In this document: piece by piece, positions 45,216 to 58,800 of the stretch
How positions within the stretch are numbered: position 1 is the first letter of the stretch
How the letters are laid out: each line of letters begins with the position of its first letter
Source: Mercurialis annua
Lineage: Eukaryota > Streptophyta > Magnoliopsida > Malpighiales > Euphorbiaceae
Direction of reading: 5' to 3'
Assembly (NCBI RefSeq): GCF_937616625.2
Contig: NC_065576.1
Location: 28,083,128 to 28,147,127, forward strand
Length of the DNA stretch: 64,000 bases
Made by a program: the position numbers and the translations under genes
Notes under the pieces: generated by a model
Told to the model about the DNA's origin: nothing
Database searches by the model: none
Seen by the model: only the letters and a program-made list of their open reading frames with translations

Positions 45216-47700
45216 GTTTGGCTTACATTGCTAAAAATGTAAAACGTTTGGATTTGTTTCGTAGCGTTTGTAAACATTTGGCTTAAATCGCTAAAAAGGT
45301 GAAACGTTTGGATTTGTTTCGTACCATTTTTAAACGTTTGACTTAAATTGCTTAAAAGGAGAAATGTTTGGATTTGTTTCGTATCGTTTGTAAACGTTTA
45401 TCTTAAATGTTTGGATTTGTTTCGTACAGTTTGTATTTGGATTTGTTTCGTACCATTTGTAAACGTTTTGCTTAAATTACTAAAAAGGTGAAAGTCTTAG
45501 ATTTGTTTCGGAACGTTCGTAAACTTTTGGCATAAATTGCTAAAAAGGTGAAACACTTGGATTTGGTTCGTAAAGTTTGTAAACGTTTGGCTTAAATTTC
45601 TAACTAGGTGAAACACTTGGATTTTTTTCGTTACGTTTGTAAACGTTTGGCTTAAATTGCTAAAAAGGTGAAACGCTTGGTTTTTGTTTCATAACGTTTG
45701 TAAACGTTTGGCCTAAATTGCTAAAAATATGAATCGTTTAGATATGTTTCGTAACGTTTGTAAACGTTTGGCTTCAATCGCTAAAAATGTGAAACATTTG
45801 GATTTGTTTCGTAACGTTTTAAACGTTTTGTTTTATTTTGTAACGTTTGGCTTAAATGGATAAAAAGCGAAAACGTTTGATTTTTGTTATGTAACGTTTG
45901 TAAACGTTTGGCTTCAATCGCTAAAAAGGTGAAACGTTTGGATTGATTTCGTACATCTGTAAACGTTTGGCTTAAATCGCTGAAAAGGTTAAACGTTTGG
46001 ATTTGTTTCGTAACGTTTGTAAACGCTTGGCTTAAACCGCTAAAAAGGTTTCTCAACGTTTGTAAACGTTTGGCATAAATTGCTCAAAACGTGAAACGCT
46101 TGGATTTTGTTTTGTAACGTTTGTAAACGTTTGGCTTAAATTGCTAAAAAGGTGAAACACTTGGTTTTGTTTCGTAACGTTTAGAAACGTTTGGCTAAAA
46201 TCGCTAAAAATGGCAAAACGTTTGGATTTTTTCGTAACTTTTGTAAACGTTTGGCTTGAATTGCTAAAAACGTGAAACTCTTGGATTTGTTTCGTAACGT
46301 TTGTAAACGTTTGACTTAAATTGCTAAAAAGGTGAAACGCTTGCATTTGTTTCGTAACGTTTGTAAACGTTTCGCTTACATTGCTAAAAATGTGAAACGT
46401 TTGGATTTGTTTCGTAGCGTTTGTATACATTTGGCTTAAATCACTAAACAGGTGAAACGTCTGGATTTGTTTCGTACCATTTATAAATGTTTGGCTTAAA
46501 TTGCTTAAAAGGAGAAATGTTTGGATTTGTTTCGTATCATTTGTAAACGTTTATCTTAAATGTTTGGATTTGTTTCGTACCGTTTGTATTTGGATTTGTT
46601 TCCATATGTAAACGTTTGGCTTAAATTACTAAAAAGGTGAAAGTCTTAGATTTGTTTCGGAACGTTTGTAAACTTTTGGCTTAAATTGATAAAAAGGTGA
46701 AACACTTGGATTTGGTTTGTAAAGTTTGTAAACGTTTGGCTTAAATTTCTAACTAGGTGAAACACTTGGATTTTTTTTCGTTAGGTTTGTAAACGTTTGG
46801 CTTAAATTGCTAAAAAGGTGAAACAATTGGTTTTTGTTTCATAACGTTTGGCCTAAATTGCTAAAAATATGAAACGTTTAGATATGTTTCGTAACGTTTG
46901 TAAACGTTTGGCTTCAATCGCTAAAAAGGTGAAACGTTTGGCATAAATCGCTAAATTGATGAAGCGTTTGGATTTGTTTAGTAACGTTTTAAACGTTTGT
47001 CTTAAATCGTTAAAATGGGGAAACGTTTGGATTTGTTTCGTAACATTTGTAAACGTTTGGCTTAAATCGCTAAAAAGGTGAAGCGTTTGGTTTTGTTTCG
47101 TAACGTTTGTAAACGTTCGGCTTAAATTTCTAAAAAGGTGAAACGATTGGATTTGTTTCGTAACGTTTGTAAATGTTTGGCTTAAATTGCTAAAAAGGTG
47201 AAACACTTGGATTTGTTTTGTAACGTTTGTAATAGTTTGGCTTAAATTGATGAAAAGGTGAAACGCTTTGATAAATTACTAAAAAGGTGAAACGCTTGGA
47301 TAAGTTTCGGAACGTTGGTAAACGTTTGGCTTAAATTGCAAAAAAAGGTGAAACGTTTGGATTTGTTTCGTAACGTTTTATACGTTTGGTTTTGTTTCGT
47401 AATATTTTTAAACATTTGGCTTAAATTACTAAAATGGGTAAACGTTTGGATTTGTTTCGTAACGTTTGTAAACGTCTGGCTTAAATTGCTAAAAAGACAA
47501 GACGTTTGGATTTGTTTCGTAACGTTTGTAAATGTTTGGCTTAAATCTCTAAAAAGGGGAAACGTATGAATTTGTTTCGTAACGTTTGTAAACGTTTGGC
47601 TTAAATCTCTAAAAAGGTGAAACGTTTGAATTTGTTTTGTAACGTTTGTAAACGTTTGGCTTAAATCGCTAAAAAGGTGAAACATTTTGTTTTGTTTCGT
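45215..47700. repeat. Mosaic satellite segment built from three older blocks
   Basis: 45.22-45.77 kb repeats 43.68-44.2 kb (offset 1,537). 45.77-47.15 kb repeats 31.39-32.77 kb at a constant offset of 14,385 bp (TTTCTCAACG at 31664 and 46049). From about 47.15 kb it follows 44.5-45.0 kb (GTAATAGTTTGG, then the landmark frame at 44670 recurring at 47348). The blocks join without any non-satellite sequence. Confidence 0.85.
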
Positions 47701-50700
47701 AATGTTTGTAAACGTTTGGCTTAAATTGCTAAAGAGGGGAAAAGTTTGGATTTGTTTCGTAACATTTGTAAACGTTTGACTTAAATTGCAAAAAAGCCGA
47801 AATGTTTGGATTTGTTTTGTAACGTTTTTAAACGTTTGGCTTAAATCGCTAAAAAGGTGAAATGTTTGGATTTGTTTTATAATGTTTGTAAACGTTTGGC
47901 TTAAATCGCTAAAAAGGTGCAACGTTTGGATTTGTTTCGTAACGTTTGTAAACTCTAGGCTTAAATTGCTAAATAGGTGAAACATTTGGATTTGTTTCGT
48001 AACGTTTGTAAACGTTTGGCTTAAATTGCTAAAAAGGTGAAACGCTTGGCTTTGTTTCGTAACGTTTGTAAACGTTTGACTTAAATTCCAAAAAAGGTGA
48101 AACGCTTGGATTTGTTTCGTAACGTTTGTAAGCGTATTGCTTAAATTGCTAAAAAGGTGAAATATTTGGATTTGTTTCATAACCTTTGAAAACATTTGGC
48201 TTAAATTTCTCAATAGGTGAAACGCTTCGATTTATTTCGTAACGTTTCTAAACGTTTGGCTTAAATTGTTAAAAAAGTGAGACGTTTGGTTTTGTTTCGT
48301 AACGTTTGGCTTCAATCGCTAAAAAGGTGAAACGTTTGGATTTGTTTCGTAACATTTGTAAATGTAATGCATAAATCGCTAATAAGGTGAAACGTTTGGA
48401 TTTGTTTCGTAACGTTTTTAAACGTTTTGGCATAAATCGCTAAAATAAGGAAACGCTTGGATTTGTTTCGTAACTTTTGTAAACGTTTGGCTTAAATTAC
48501 TAAATATGTGAAACGCTTGGATTTGTTTCTGAACGTTTGTAAACGTTTGGCTTAAATTGCTAAAAATGTGAAACGCTTGAGTTTGTTTCATAACGTTTGT
48601 AAATGTTTGGCTTAAATTGCTAAAAAGGTGAAACGCTTTGTTATGTTTCGTAACTTGTGTAAAGGTTTGTCCTAAATCGCTAAAAATGTGAAACGTTTGG
48701 ATTTGTTTCGTTACGTTTTAAAAGTTTTGTATTGTTTCGTAGCGTTTGTAAACGTTTGGGTTAAATCACTAAAAAGGCGAAACGTTCGGATTTGTTTCGT
48801 AGCGATTGTAAACGTTTGGCTTAAATTTCTAAAAAGGCGAAATGTTTGGATTTGTTTCGAAACGTTTGTAAACGTTTGGTATAAATAGCTAAAAAGGTGA
48901 AATGTTTGGATTTTTTTCGAAACTTTTGTAAACGTTTGGTTAAATCGCTTAAAAGGTGAAACATTTGGATTAGTTTTGTAGCGTTTGTAAACGTTTGGCT
49001 TAAATTGATAAAAAGGTGGAACATTTGGATTTTTTTCGTACCGTTTGTAAATGTTTGGCTTAAATTGCTAAAAAGGTGAAATGCTTGGATTTGTTTCATT
49101 ACGTTTGTAAACGTTTGTAAATGTTTGGCTTAAATTCCTAGAAAGGTGAAACGCTTGGATTTGTTTCATAATGTTTGTAAACGTTTGGCTTAAATTCCTA
49201 AAAAGGTAAAACGCTTGGATTTGTTTCGTAACGTTTGTAAACGTTTGGCTTAATTGCTAAAAAGGTGAAATATTTGGATTTGTTTCATAACCTTTTTAAA
49301 CATTTGGCTTAAATTTCTAAATAGGTGAAACGCTTCGATTTATTTCGTAACGTTTCTAAACGTTTGGCTTAAATTGCTAAAAAGGTGAAACGCTTTGTTT
49401 TGTTTCGTAACGTTTGTAAAGGTTTGGCTAAAATCGCTAAAAATGTGAAACATTTGGATTTGTTTCGTAACGTTTTAAATGTTTCGTATTATTTTGTAAC
49501 GTTTGTAAACGATTGGCTTAAATCGCTAAAAAGATGAAACGTTTGGATTTATTTTGTACGTCTGTAAACGTTTGGCTTAAATCGCTAAAAAGGTTAAATG
49601 TTTGGATTTGTTTCGTAACGTTTGTAAACGCTTGGCTTAAACCGCTAAAAAGGTTTCTCAACGTTTGTAAACGTTTGGCATAAATTGCTCAAAACGTGAA
49701 ACGCTTGGATTTTTTTTTTGTAACGTTTGTAAACGTTTGGCTTAAATTGCTAAAAAGGTGAAACGCTTGGTTTTGTTTCGTAACGTTTAGAAACGTTTGG
49801 CTTAAATCGCTAAAAATGGCAAAAACGTTTGGATTTTTTCGTAGCGTTTGTAAAGGTTTGGCTTGAATTGCTAAAAAGGTGAAACGCTTGGATTTGTTTC
49901 GTAACGTTTGTAAACGTTTGGCTTAAATTGCTAAAAAGGTGAAAGGCTTGGATTTGTTTCGTAACGTTTGTAAACGTTTGGCTTACATTGCTAAAAATGT
50001 GAAACGTTTGGATTTGTTTCGTAGCGTTTTTAAACATTTGGCTTAAATCGCTAAAAAGGTGAAACGTTTGGATTTGTTTCGTACCATTTATAAACGTTTG
50101 GCTTAAATTTCTTAAAAGGAGAAATGTTTGGATTTGTTTCGTATCGTTTGTAAACATTTATCTTAAATGTTTGGATTTGTTTCGTACCGTTTGTATTTGG
50201 ATTTGTTTCGTACCATTTATAAACGTTTGGCTTAAATTACTAAAAAGGTGAAAGTCTTAGATTTGTTTCGGAACGTTCGTAAAATTTTTGCTTAAATTGC
50301 TAAAAAGATGAAACACTTGGATTTGGTTCGTAAAGTTTGTAAACGTTTGGCTTAAATTGCTAAAAAGGTGAAACGCTTGGATTTGTTTTGTTACGTTTGT
50401 AAACGTTTGGCTTAAATTGCTAAAAAGGTAAAACGCCTGGTTATTGTTTCATAACATTTGCAAACGTTTGGCTTAAATTGCTAAAAATATGAAACGTTTA
50501 GATTTGTTTCGTAACTTTTTTAAACGTTTGTCTTAATTGCTAAAAAGGTGAAATATTTGGATTTGTTTCATAACCTTTTTAAACATTTGGCTTAAATTTC
50601 TAAATAGGTGAAACGCTTCGATTTATTTCGTAACGTTTTTAAACGTTTGGCTTAAATCGCTAAAAAGGTGAAATGCTTTGTTTTGTTTCGTAATGTTTGT

Positions 50701-53430
50701 AAACGTTTGGCTTAAATTGCTAATGAGGGGGAAAGTTTGGATTTGTTTCGTAACATTTGTAAACGTTTGACTTAAATTGCAAAAAAGGCGGAATGTTTGG
50801 ATTTGTTTTGTAACGTTTGTAAACGTTTGGCTTAAATCGCTAAAAAGGTGAAATGTTTGGATTTGTTTTATAATGTTTGTAAACGTTTGGCTTAAATCGC
50901 TAAAAAGGTGCAACGTTTGGATTTGTTTCGTAACGTTTGTAAACGCTAGGCTTAAATTGCTAAATAGGTGAAACGTTTGGATTTGTTTCGTAGCCTTTGT
51001 AAACGTTTGGCTTAAATTGCTAAAAAGGTGAAACGCTTGGCTTTGTTTCGTATCGTTTGTAAACGTTTGACTTAAATTCCAAAAAAGGTGAAACGCTTGG
51101 ATTTGTTTCGTAACGTTTGTAAGCGTATTGCTTAAATTGCTAAAAAGGTGAAATATTTGGATTTGTTTCATAACCTTTGAAAACATTTGGCTTATATTTC
51201 TCAATAGGTGAAACGCTTCGATTTATTTCGTAATTTTTCTAAACGTTTGGCTTAAATTGTTAAAAAGGTGAGACGTTTGGTTTTGTTTCGTAACGTTTGG
51301 CTTCAATCGCTAAAAAGGTGAAACGTTTGAATTTGTTTCGTAACATTTGTAAATGTAATGCATAAATCGCTAATAAGGTGAAACGTTTGGATTTGTTTCG
51401 TAACGTTTTTAAACGTTTTGGCATAAATCGCTAAAATGGGGAAACACTTGGATTTGTTTCGTAACTTTTGTAAACGTTTGGCTTAAATTACTAAATATGT
51501 GAAACGCTTGGATTTTTTTCAGAACGTTTTTAAACGTTTGGCTTAAATTGCTAAAAAGGTGAAACGCTTGAGTTTGTTTCATAACGTTTGTAAATGTTTG
51601 GCTTAAATTGCTAAAAAGGTGAAACGCTTTGTTATGTTTCGTAACTTGTGTAAAGGTTTGTCCTAAATCGCTAAAAATGTGAAACGTTTGGATTTGTTTC
51701 GTTACGTTTTAAAAGTTTGGTATTGTTTCGTAGCGTTTGTAAACGTTTGGGTTAAATCACTAAAAAGGCAAAACGTTCGGATTTGTTTCGTAGCGTTTGT
51801 AAACGTTTGGCTTAAATTGCTAAAAAGGCGAAATGTTTGGATTTGTTTCGAAACGTTTGTAAACGTTTGGTTTAAATAGCTAAAAAGGTGAAATGTTTGG
51901 ATTTGTTTCGAAACTTTTGTAAACGTTTGGCTTAAATCGCTTAAAAGGTGAAACATTTGGATTAGTTTTGTAGCGTTTGTAAACGTTTGGCTTAAATTGA
52001 TAAAAAGGTGGAACATTTGGATTTTTTTCGTACCGTTTGTAAATGTTTGGCTTAAATTGCTAAAAAGGTGAAATTCTTGGATTTGTTTCATAACGTTTGT
52101 AAACGTTTGTAAACGTTTGGCTTAAATTCCTAGAAAGGTGATACGCTTGGATTTGTTTCATAATGTTTGTAAACGTTTGGCTTAAATTCCTAAAAAGGTA
52201 AAACGCTTGGATTTGTTTCATAACATTTGTAAACGTTTGGCTTAATTGCTAAAAAGGTGAAATATTTGGATTTGTTTCATAACCTTTTTAAACATTTGGC
52301 TTAAATTTCTAAATAGGTGAAACGCTTCGATTTATTTCGTAACGTTTCTAAACGTTTGGCTTAAATTGCTAAAAAGGTAAAACGCTTTGTTTTGTTTCGT
52401 AACGTTTGTAAAGGTTTGGCATAAATCGCTAAAAATGTGAAACATTTGGATTTGTTTCGTAACGTTTTAAACGTTTCGTATTATTTTGTAACGTTTGTAA
52501 ACGTTTGGCTTAAATCGCTAAAAAGGTGAAACGTTTGGATTGATTTTGTACGTCTGTAAACGTTTGGCTTAAATAGCTAAAAAGGTTAAATGTTTGGATT
52601 TGTTTCGTAACGTTTGTAAACGCTTGGCTTAAACCGCCAAAAAGGTTTCTCAACGTTTGTAAACGTTTGGCTTAAATTGCTAAAAAGGTGAAACGCCTGG
52701 TTTTGTTTCGTAACGTTTAGAAAGGTTTGGCTTAAATCGCTAAAAATGGCAAAAACGTTTGGATTTTTTCGTAACGTTTGTAAACGTTTGGCTTGAATTG
52801 CTAAAAAGGTGAAACGCTTGGATTTGTTTCGTAACATTTGTAAACGTTTGGCTTAAATTGCTAAAAAGGTGAAAGGCTTGGATTTGTTTCGTAACGTTTG
52901 TAAACGTTTGGCTTACATTGCTAAAAATGTGAAACATTTGGATTTGTTTCGTAGCGTTTTTAAACATTTGGCTTAAATCGCTAAAAAGGTGAAACGTTTG
53001 GATTTGTTTCGTACCATTTATAAACGTTTGGCTTAAATTTCTTAAAAGGAGAAATGTTTGAATTTGTTTCGTATCGTTTGTAAACATTTATCTTAAATGT
53101 TTGGATTTGTTTCGTACCGTTTGTATTTGGATTTGTTTCGTACCATTTATAAACGTTTGGCTTAAATTACTAAAAAGGTGAAAGTCTTAGATTTTGTTCG
53201 GAACGTTCGTAAAATTTTGGCTTAAATTGCTAAAAAGATGAAACACTTGGATTTGGTTCGTAAAGTTTGTAAACGTTTGGCTTAAATTGCTAAAAAGGTG
53301 AAACGCTTGGATTTGTTTTGTTACGTTTGTAAACGTTTGGCTTAAATTGCTAAAAAGGTAAAATGCTTGGTTATTGTTTCATAACGTTTGCAAACGTTTG
53401 GCTTAAGTAGCTAAAATTATGAAACGTTTA
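47700..53430. repeat. 2,991-bp higher-order repeat, two copies
   Basis: AACCTTTGAAAACATTTGG is at 48181 and 51172, and GTTATGTTTC at 48640 and 51631: both exactly 2,991 bp apart. The TTTCTC scar is at 49664 and 52646. The second copy is slightly shorter after 52.6 kb because part of one monomer is lost. The 323-codon minus-strand frame at 47242-48213, the longest in the window, is sixteen 20-residue satellite repeats. Confidence 0.93.
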
Positions 53431-55860
53431 GATTTGTTTCGTAACTTTTGTAAACGTTTGGCTTCAATCGCTAAAAAGATGAAACGTTTGGCATAAATCG
53501 CTAAAACGATGAAGCATTTGGATTTTTTTAGTAACGTTTTAAACGTTTGTCTTAAATCGTTAAAATGGGGAAACGTTTGGATTTGTTTCGTAACATTTGT
53601 AAACGTTTATATTAAATCGCTAAAAAAGTGAAGCGTTTGGTTTTGTTTCGTAACGTTTGTAAACGTTCGGCTTAAATCGCTAAAAAGGTGAAACAATTAG
53701 ATTTGTTTCGTAACGTTTGTAAACGTTTGGCTTAAATTACTGAAAAGGTGAAACGCTTGGATAAATTACTAAAAAGGTGAAACGGTTGGATTAGTTTCGG
53801 AACGTTGGTAAATGTTTGGCTTAAATTGGAAAAAAGGTGAAACGTTTGGATTTGTTTCGTAACGTTTTATACGTTTGGTTTTGTTTCGTAATATTTTTAA
53901 ACATTTGGCTTAAATTACTAAAATGGGTAAACGTTTGGATTTGTTTCGTAACGCTTCTAAACGTTTGGCTTAAATTGCTAAAAAGACAAGACGTTTGGAT
54001 TTGTTTCGTAACATTTGTAAATGTTTGGCTTAAATCTCTAAAAAGGTGAAACGTATGAATTTGTTTCGTAACGTTTGCAAACGTTTGGCTTAGATCTCTA
54101 AAAAGGTGAAACGTTTGAATTTGTTTCGTAACGTTTGTAAACGTTTGGCTTAAATTGCTAAAAAGGTGAAACGCTTGGATTTGTTTCGTAACGTTTGCAA
54201 ACGTTTGGATTAAATAACTAAAAATGTGAAATTCTTTGATTTGTTTCAGAATGTTTGTAAACATTGGGCTTAAATTGCTAAATAGATAAAACGCTTGGAT
54301 TTATTTCGTAACGTTTCTATACGTTTGGCTTAAATTGCAAAAAAGGTAAAACGCTTGATTTTGTTTCGTAACGTTTTTAAAAATTTGGCTTAAATTACTA
54401 AAAATATGAAACGTTTGGATTTGTTTCGTAATGTTTTAAACTTTTTGTTTAAATTCGTAACGTTTGTAAACGATTGGCTTAAATCGCTAAAAAGGTGAAA
54501 CATTTGGATTTGTTATGTAACGTTTGTAAACGTTTGGCTTAAATCTCTAAAAATACAAAATGTTTGGATTTGTTTCGTAACGTTTGTAAACGTTTGGCCT
54601 AAATCGCTAAAAAGGTGAAACGTTTGGATTTGTTCCGTAAGGTTTGTAAACGCTAGGCTTAAATTGCTAAAAAGGTGAAACGTTTTGATTTGTTTCGTAA
54701 CGTTTGTAAACGTTTGGCTTAAATTGCTAAAAAGGTGAAACGCTTGGCTTTGTTTCGTAACATTTGTACACGTTTGACTTAAATTCCTAAAAAGGTGAAA
54801 CGCTTGGATTTGTTTCATAACGTTTGTAAGCATTTGGCTTAAATTGCTAAAAAGGTGAAATATTTGGATTTGTTTCATAACGTTTGTAAACATGTGGCTT
54901 AAATTTCTAAATAGGTCAAACAGTTCGATTTATTTCATAACGTTTCTAAACGTTTGGCTTAAATTGCTAAAAAAGTGAAACATTTGGTTTTGTTTCGTAA
55001 CGTTTGTAAATGTTTGGCTTCAATCGCTAAAAATGTAAAACGTTTGGATTTCTTTCGCAACATTTGTAAATGTTTTGCATAAATCGCTAATAAGGTGAAA
55101 CGTTTGGATTTGTTTCGTAACGTTTTTGCATAAATTGCAAAAATGGGGAAACGGTTGGATTTGTTTCGTAACGTTTGTAAACGTTTGGCTTAAATTACTA
55201 AAAAGGTGAAACGCTTGGATTTGTTTACGAACGTTTGTAAACGTTTGGCTTAAATTGCTAAAAAGGTGAAACGCTTGAATTTGTTTCGTAACGTTTGTAA
55301 ATATTTGGCTTAAATTGCTAAAAAGGTGAAACGCTTTGTTATGTTTCGTAACTTGTGTAAAGGCGTGTCCTAAATCGCTAAAAATGTGAAACGTTTGGAT
55401 TTTTTTCGTTACGTTTTAAAAGTTTGGTATTGTTTCGTAGCGTTTGTAAAAGTTTGGGTTAAATCACTAAAAAGGAACGTTCGGATTTGTTTCATAGTGT
55501 TTGTAAACGTTTGGCTTAAATTGCTATAAAGGCGAAATGTTTGGATTTGTTTCGAAACGTTTGTAAACGTTTGGTTTAAATAGCTAAAAAGGTGAAATGT
55601 TTGGATTTGTTTCGAAACTTTAGTAAACGTTTGGTTTAAATCGCTTAAAAGGTGAAACATTTGGATTAGTTTTGTACCGTTTGAAAACGTTTGACTTAAA
55701 TTGATAAAAAGGGGGAACATTTGGATTTGTTTCGTACCGTTTGTAAATGTTTGGCTTAAATTGCTAAAAAGGTGAAACGCTTGGATTTGTTTCATAATAT
55801 TTCTAAACGTTTTATTCAAATTTCTAGAAAGGTGAAACGCTTGGATTGGTTTCGTAATGT
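53430..55860. repeat. 60-bp satellite, single-copy HOR segments
   Basis: Segments related to 27-29.6 kb, 44.6-45 kb and 34.7-35.8 kb (GTTATGTTTC mark at 55338), but not in tandem within this window. Only satellite is visible. Confidence 0.9.
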
Positions 55861-58800
55861 GTGTAAATGTTTGGTTTTGTTTCGTAACATTTGTAAACGT
55901 TTGGCTTAAATCGCTAAAAAGATGAAACGTTTGGATTTGTTTCGTAACGTTTGTAAACGTTTGGATTTGTTTCGTAACGTTTGTACATGTTTGGCTTCAA
56001 TCCCGAAAAAGGTGAATCGTTTGGCTTAAATCGCTAAAAAGGGGAAACGTTTGGATTTGTTTCGTAACGTTTGTAAACGTTTGGCTTCAATCGCTAAAAA
56101 GGTGAAATGTTTGCATTTGTTCTGTAATATTTGTAAATGTTTGGCTTCAATCGCTAAAAAGGTGAAACGTTTGGATTTCTTTCATAAAGTTTGTAAATAT
56201 TTGGCTTAAATCGCTAAAAAGGTGAAACATTTGGTTTTGTTTCGTAGCGTTTGTAAACGTTCGGCTTAATTCGCCAAAAAGGTGAAATGTTTGGATTTGT
56301 TTCGTAACGTTTGTAAACGTTTTGATTAAATTGCTAAAAAGGTGACACGCTTGGATTTGTTTCATAAGTTTGTAAATGTTTGGCTGAAATTGCTAAAAAG
56401 GTGAAACGCTTGGATTTGTTTCGTAACGTTTGTAAACGTTAGGTTTTGTTTTGTACGTTTGTAAATGTTTGGCTTAAATTGCTAAAAAGGTAAAAAGTTT
56501 GGATTTGTTTCGTAACGTTTGTAAACGTTTGGATTTGTTTCGTAGCGTTTGTAAACGTTTGGCTTCAATCGCTAAAAAGGTGAAACGTTTGGATTTGTTT
56601 CGAAACGTTTATAAACGTTTTGCATAAATTCCTAAAAAGGTGAAACAGTTGGATTTGTTTCGTAAAGTTTTTAACGTTTAGCTTAAATCGCTAAAATGGG
56701 GAAACGTTTGGATTTTATTTGTAATGTTTGTAAAGGTTTGGCTTAAATTTCTAAAAAAGTGAAACGTTTGGTTTTTTTTGTAACGTTTGTAAAAGTTCGG
56801 CTTAAATCGCTAAAAAGGAGAAACGTTTGACTTAAATTGCTATATAGGTGAAATGCTTGGATTTGTTTCTTTACGTTTGTAAACATTTTGCTTAAATTGC
56901 TAAAAAGGTGAAATGCTTAGATTTTTATAGTAACGTTTATAAACGTTTGGCTTAATTTGCTAAAAATATGAAACGTTTGGATTTGTTTCGTAACGTTTTA
57001 AACGTTTGGTTTTGTTTCGTAAAGTTTGTACACGTTTGACTTAAATTGCTTAAAGGTGAAACGTTTGGATTTGTTTCGTAACATTTGTAAACGTTTGGCT
57101 TAAATCGCTAAAAAGGCAAAGCGTCTTGATTTGTTTCGTAACGTTTGTAAACGTTTGGCTTAAATCGCTAAAAGGGTGAAGGTTTGGATTTGTTTCGTAA
57201 CGTTTGTAAACGTTTGGCTTAAATCGCTAAATTGGGGAAACGTTTGGATTTGTTTCGTAATGTTTGTAAACGTTTGACTTAAATGTCTAAAGAGGTGAAA
57301 TGTTTTGTTTTGTTTCATAACTATTGTAAACTTTCATCTTAAATCGTTAAAAGGGTGAAACGTTTGTATTTGGTTTCGTAACGTTTGTAAACGTTTGGCT
57401 TAAATTGCTAATAAGGTGAAACGCTTGGATTTGTTTCGCAACGTTTGTAAACGTTTGGCTTAAATTACTAAAAAGGAGAAACGCTTTGATTTGTTTCGGA
57501 AAGTTTGTAAACGTTTGGCTTAAATTGCTAAAAAGGTGAAACGCTTGGATATGTTTTGTAACGTTTGTAACCGTTTGGCTTAAATTGCTAAAACGGTGAA
57601 ACGCTTGGTTTGGTTTCGTAACGTTTGTAAACGTTTGGTTTAAATTGCTAAATATGGGAAACGTTTGGATTTGTTTCGTAACGTTTGTTAACGTTTGGCT
57701 TCAATGGCGAAAAATGTGAAACGTTTGGATTTCTTTCGTAACGTTTGTAAACGTTTGGCTTAAATCGATAAAAAGGTGAAACATTTGGATTTGTTACGTA
57801 ATATTTTAAACGTTAGGCTTAAATCGCTAAAATGGGGAAACGTTTCGATTTGTTTCCTAACGTTTGTAAATGTTTAGCGTAAATCACTAAAAAGGTGAAA
57901 CGTTTGGTTTTGTTTCGTAACGTTTGTAAATGTTCGGCTTAAATCGCGAAAAAGGTGAAACAATTGGATTTGTTTTGTATCATTTGTAAACGTTTTGCTT
58001 AAATTGCTAAAAAGGGAAAATGCTTGCATTTGTTTCTTAACGTTTGTAAACGTTTGGCTTAAATTACTAAAAAGGAGAAACGCTTCGATTTGTTTCGTAA
58101 CATTTGTAAACGTTTGGTTTTGTTTTGTAACGTTTGGATTTATTTCGTAACGTTTGTAAACATTTGGCTTAAATCGCTAAAAAGGTGAAATGTTTGGATT
58201 TTTTCGTAACGTTTGTAAACGTTTGGCTTAAATCGCTAAAAAGGTGAAACATTTGGATTTGTTTCGCAACGTTTGGCTTAACTTGCTAAAAAGTTGAAAC
58301 GCTTAGATTTGTTTCGTAATGTTTAAAAACATTTGGCTTAAATCGCAAAAAAGGTGAAACGTCATGTTTTGTTTCGTAAAGATTGTAAACGTTTCGATTA
58401 AATCTCTAAAATGGTGAAACGTTTGGATTTGGTTCGTAACGTTTGTACACTTTTGGCTTAAATCGCTAAAAAGGGGAAACGTTTGGATTTGTTCGTATCG
58501 TTTTTAAACGTTTGGATTAAATCGCTAAAAAGGTAAAATGCTTTGATTTGTTTCGTAACGTCTTTAAACGTTTGGCTTAAATAGCTAAAAGGGTGAAACG
58601 TTTGGATTTGTTTCCTAACATCTGTAAAATTTTGGCTTAAATTGTTAAAAAGGTAAAACGTTTTGTTTTGTTTCGTAACGTTTGTAAACGTTTGGCTTAA
58701 ATCGCTAAAAACGTGAAACGTTTGGATTTTTTTTGTAACGTTTGTAAACGTTTGTTTTAAATCGCTAAAAAGGTGAAACGTTTGGATTTGTTTCGTAACA

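Noticed and set aside
47242..48213. Long repetitive open frame (323 codons) as a repeat-protein gene
   Set aside because: It is exactly in phase with the 60-bp satellite, has no start context, signal or conserved domain, and equivalent frames elsewhere are broken at random.
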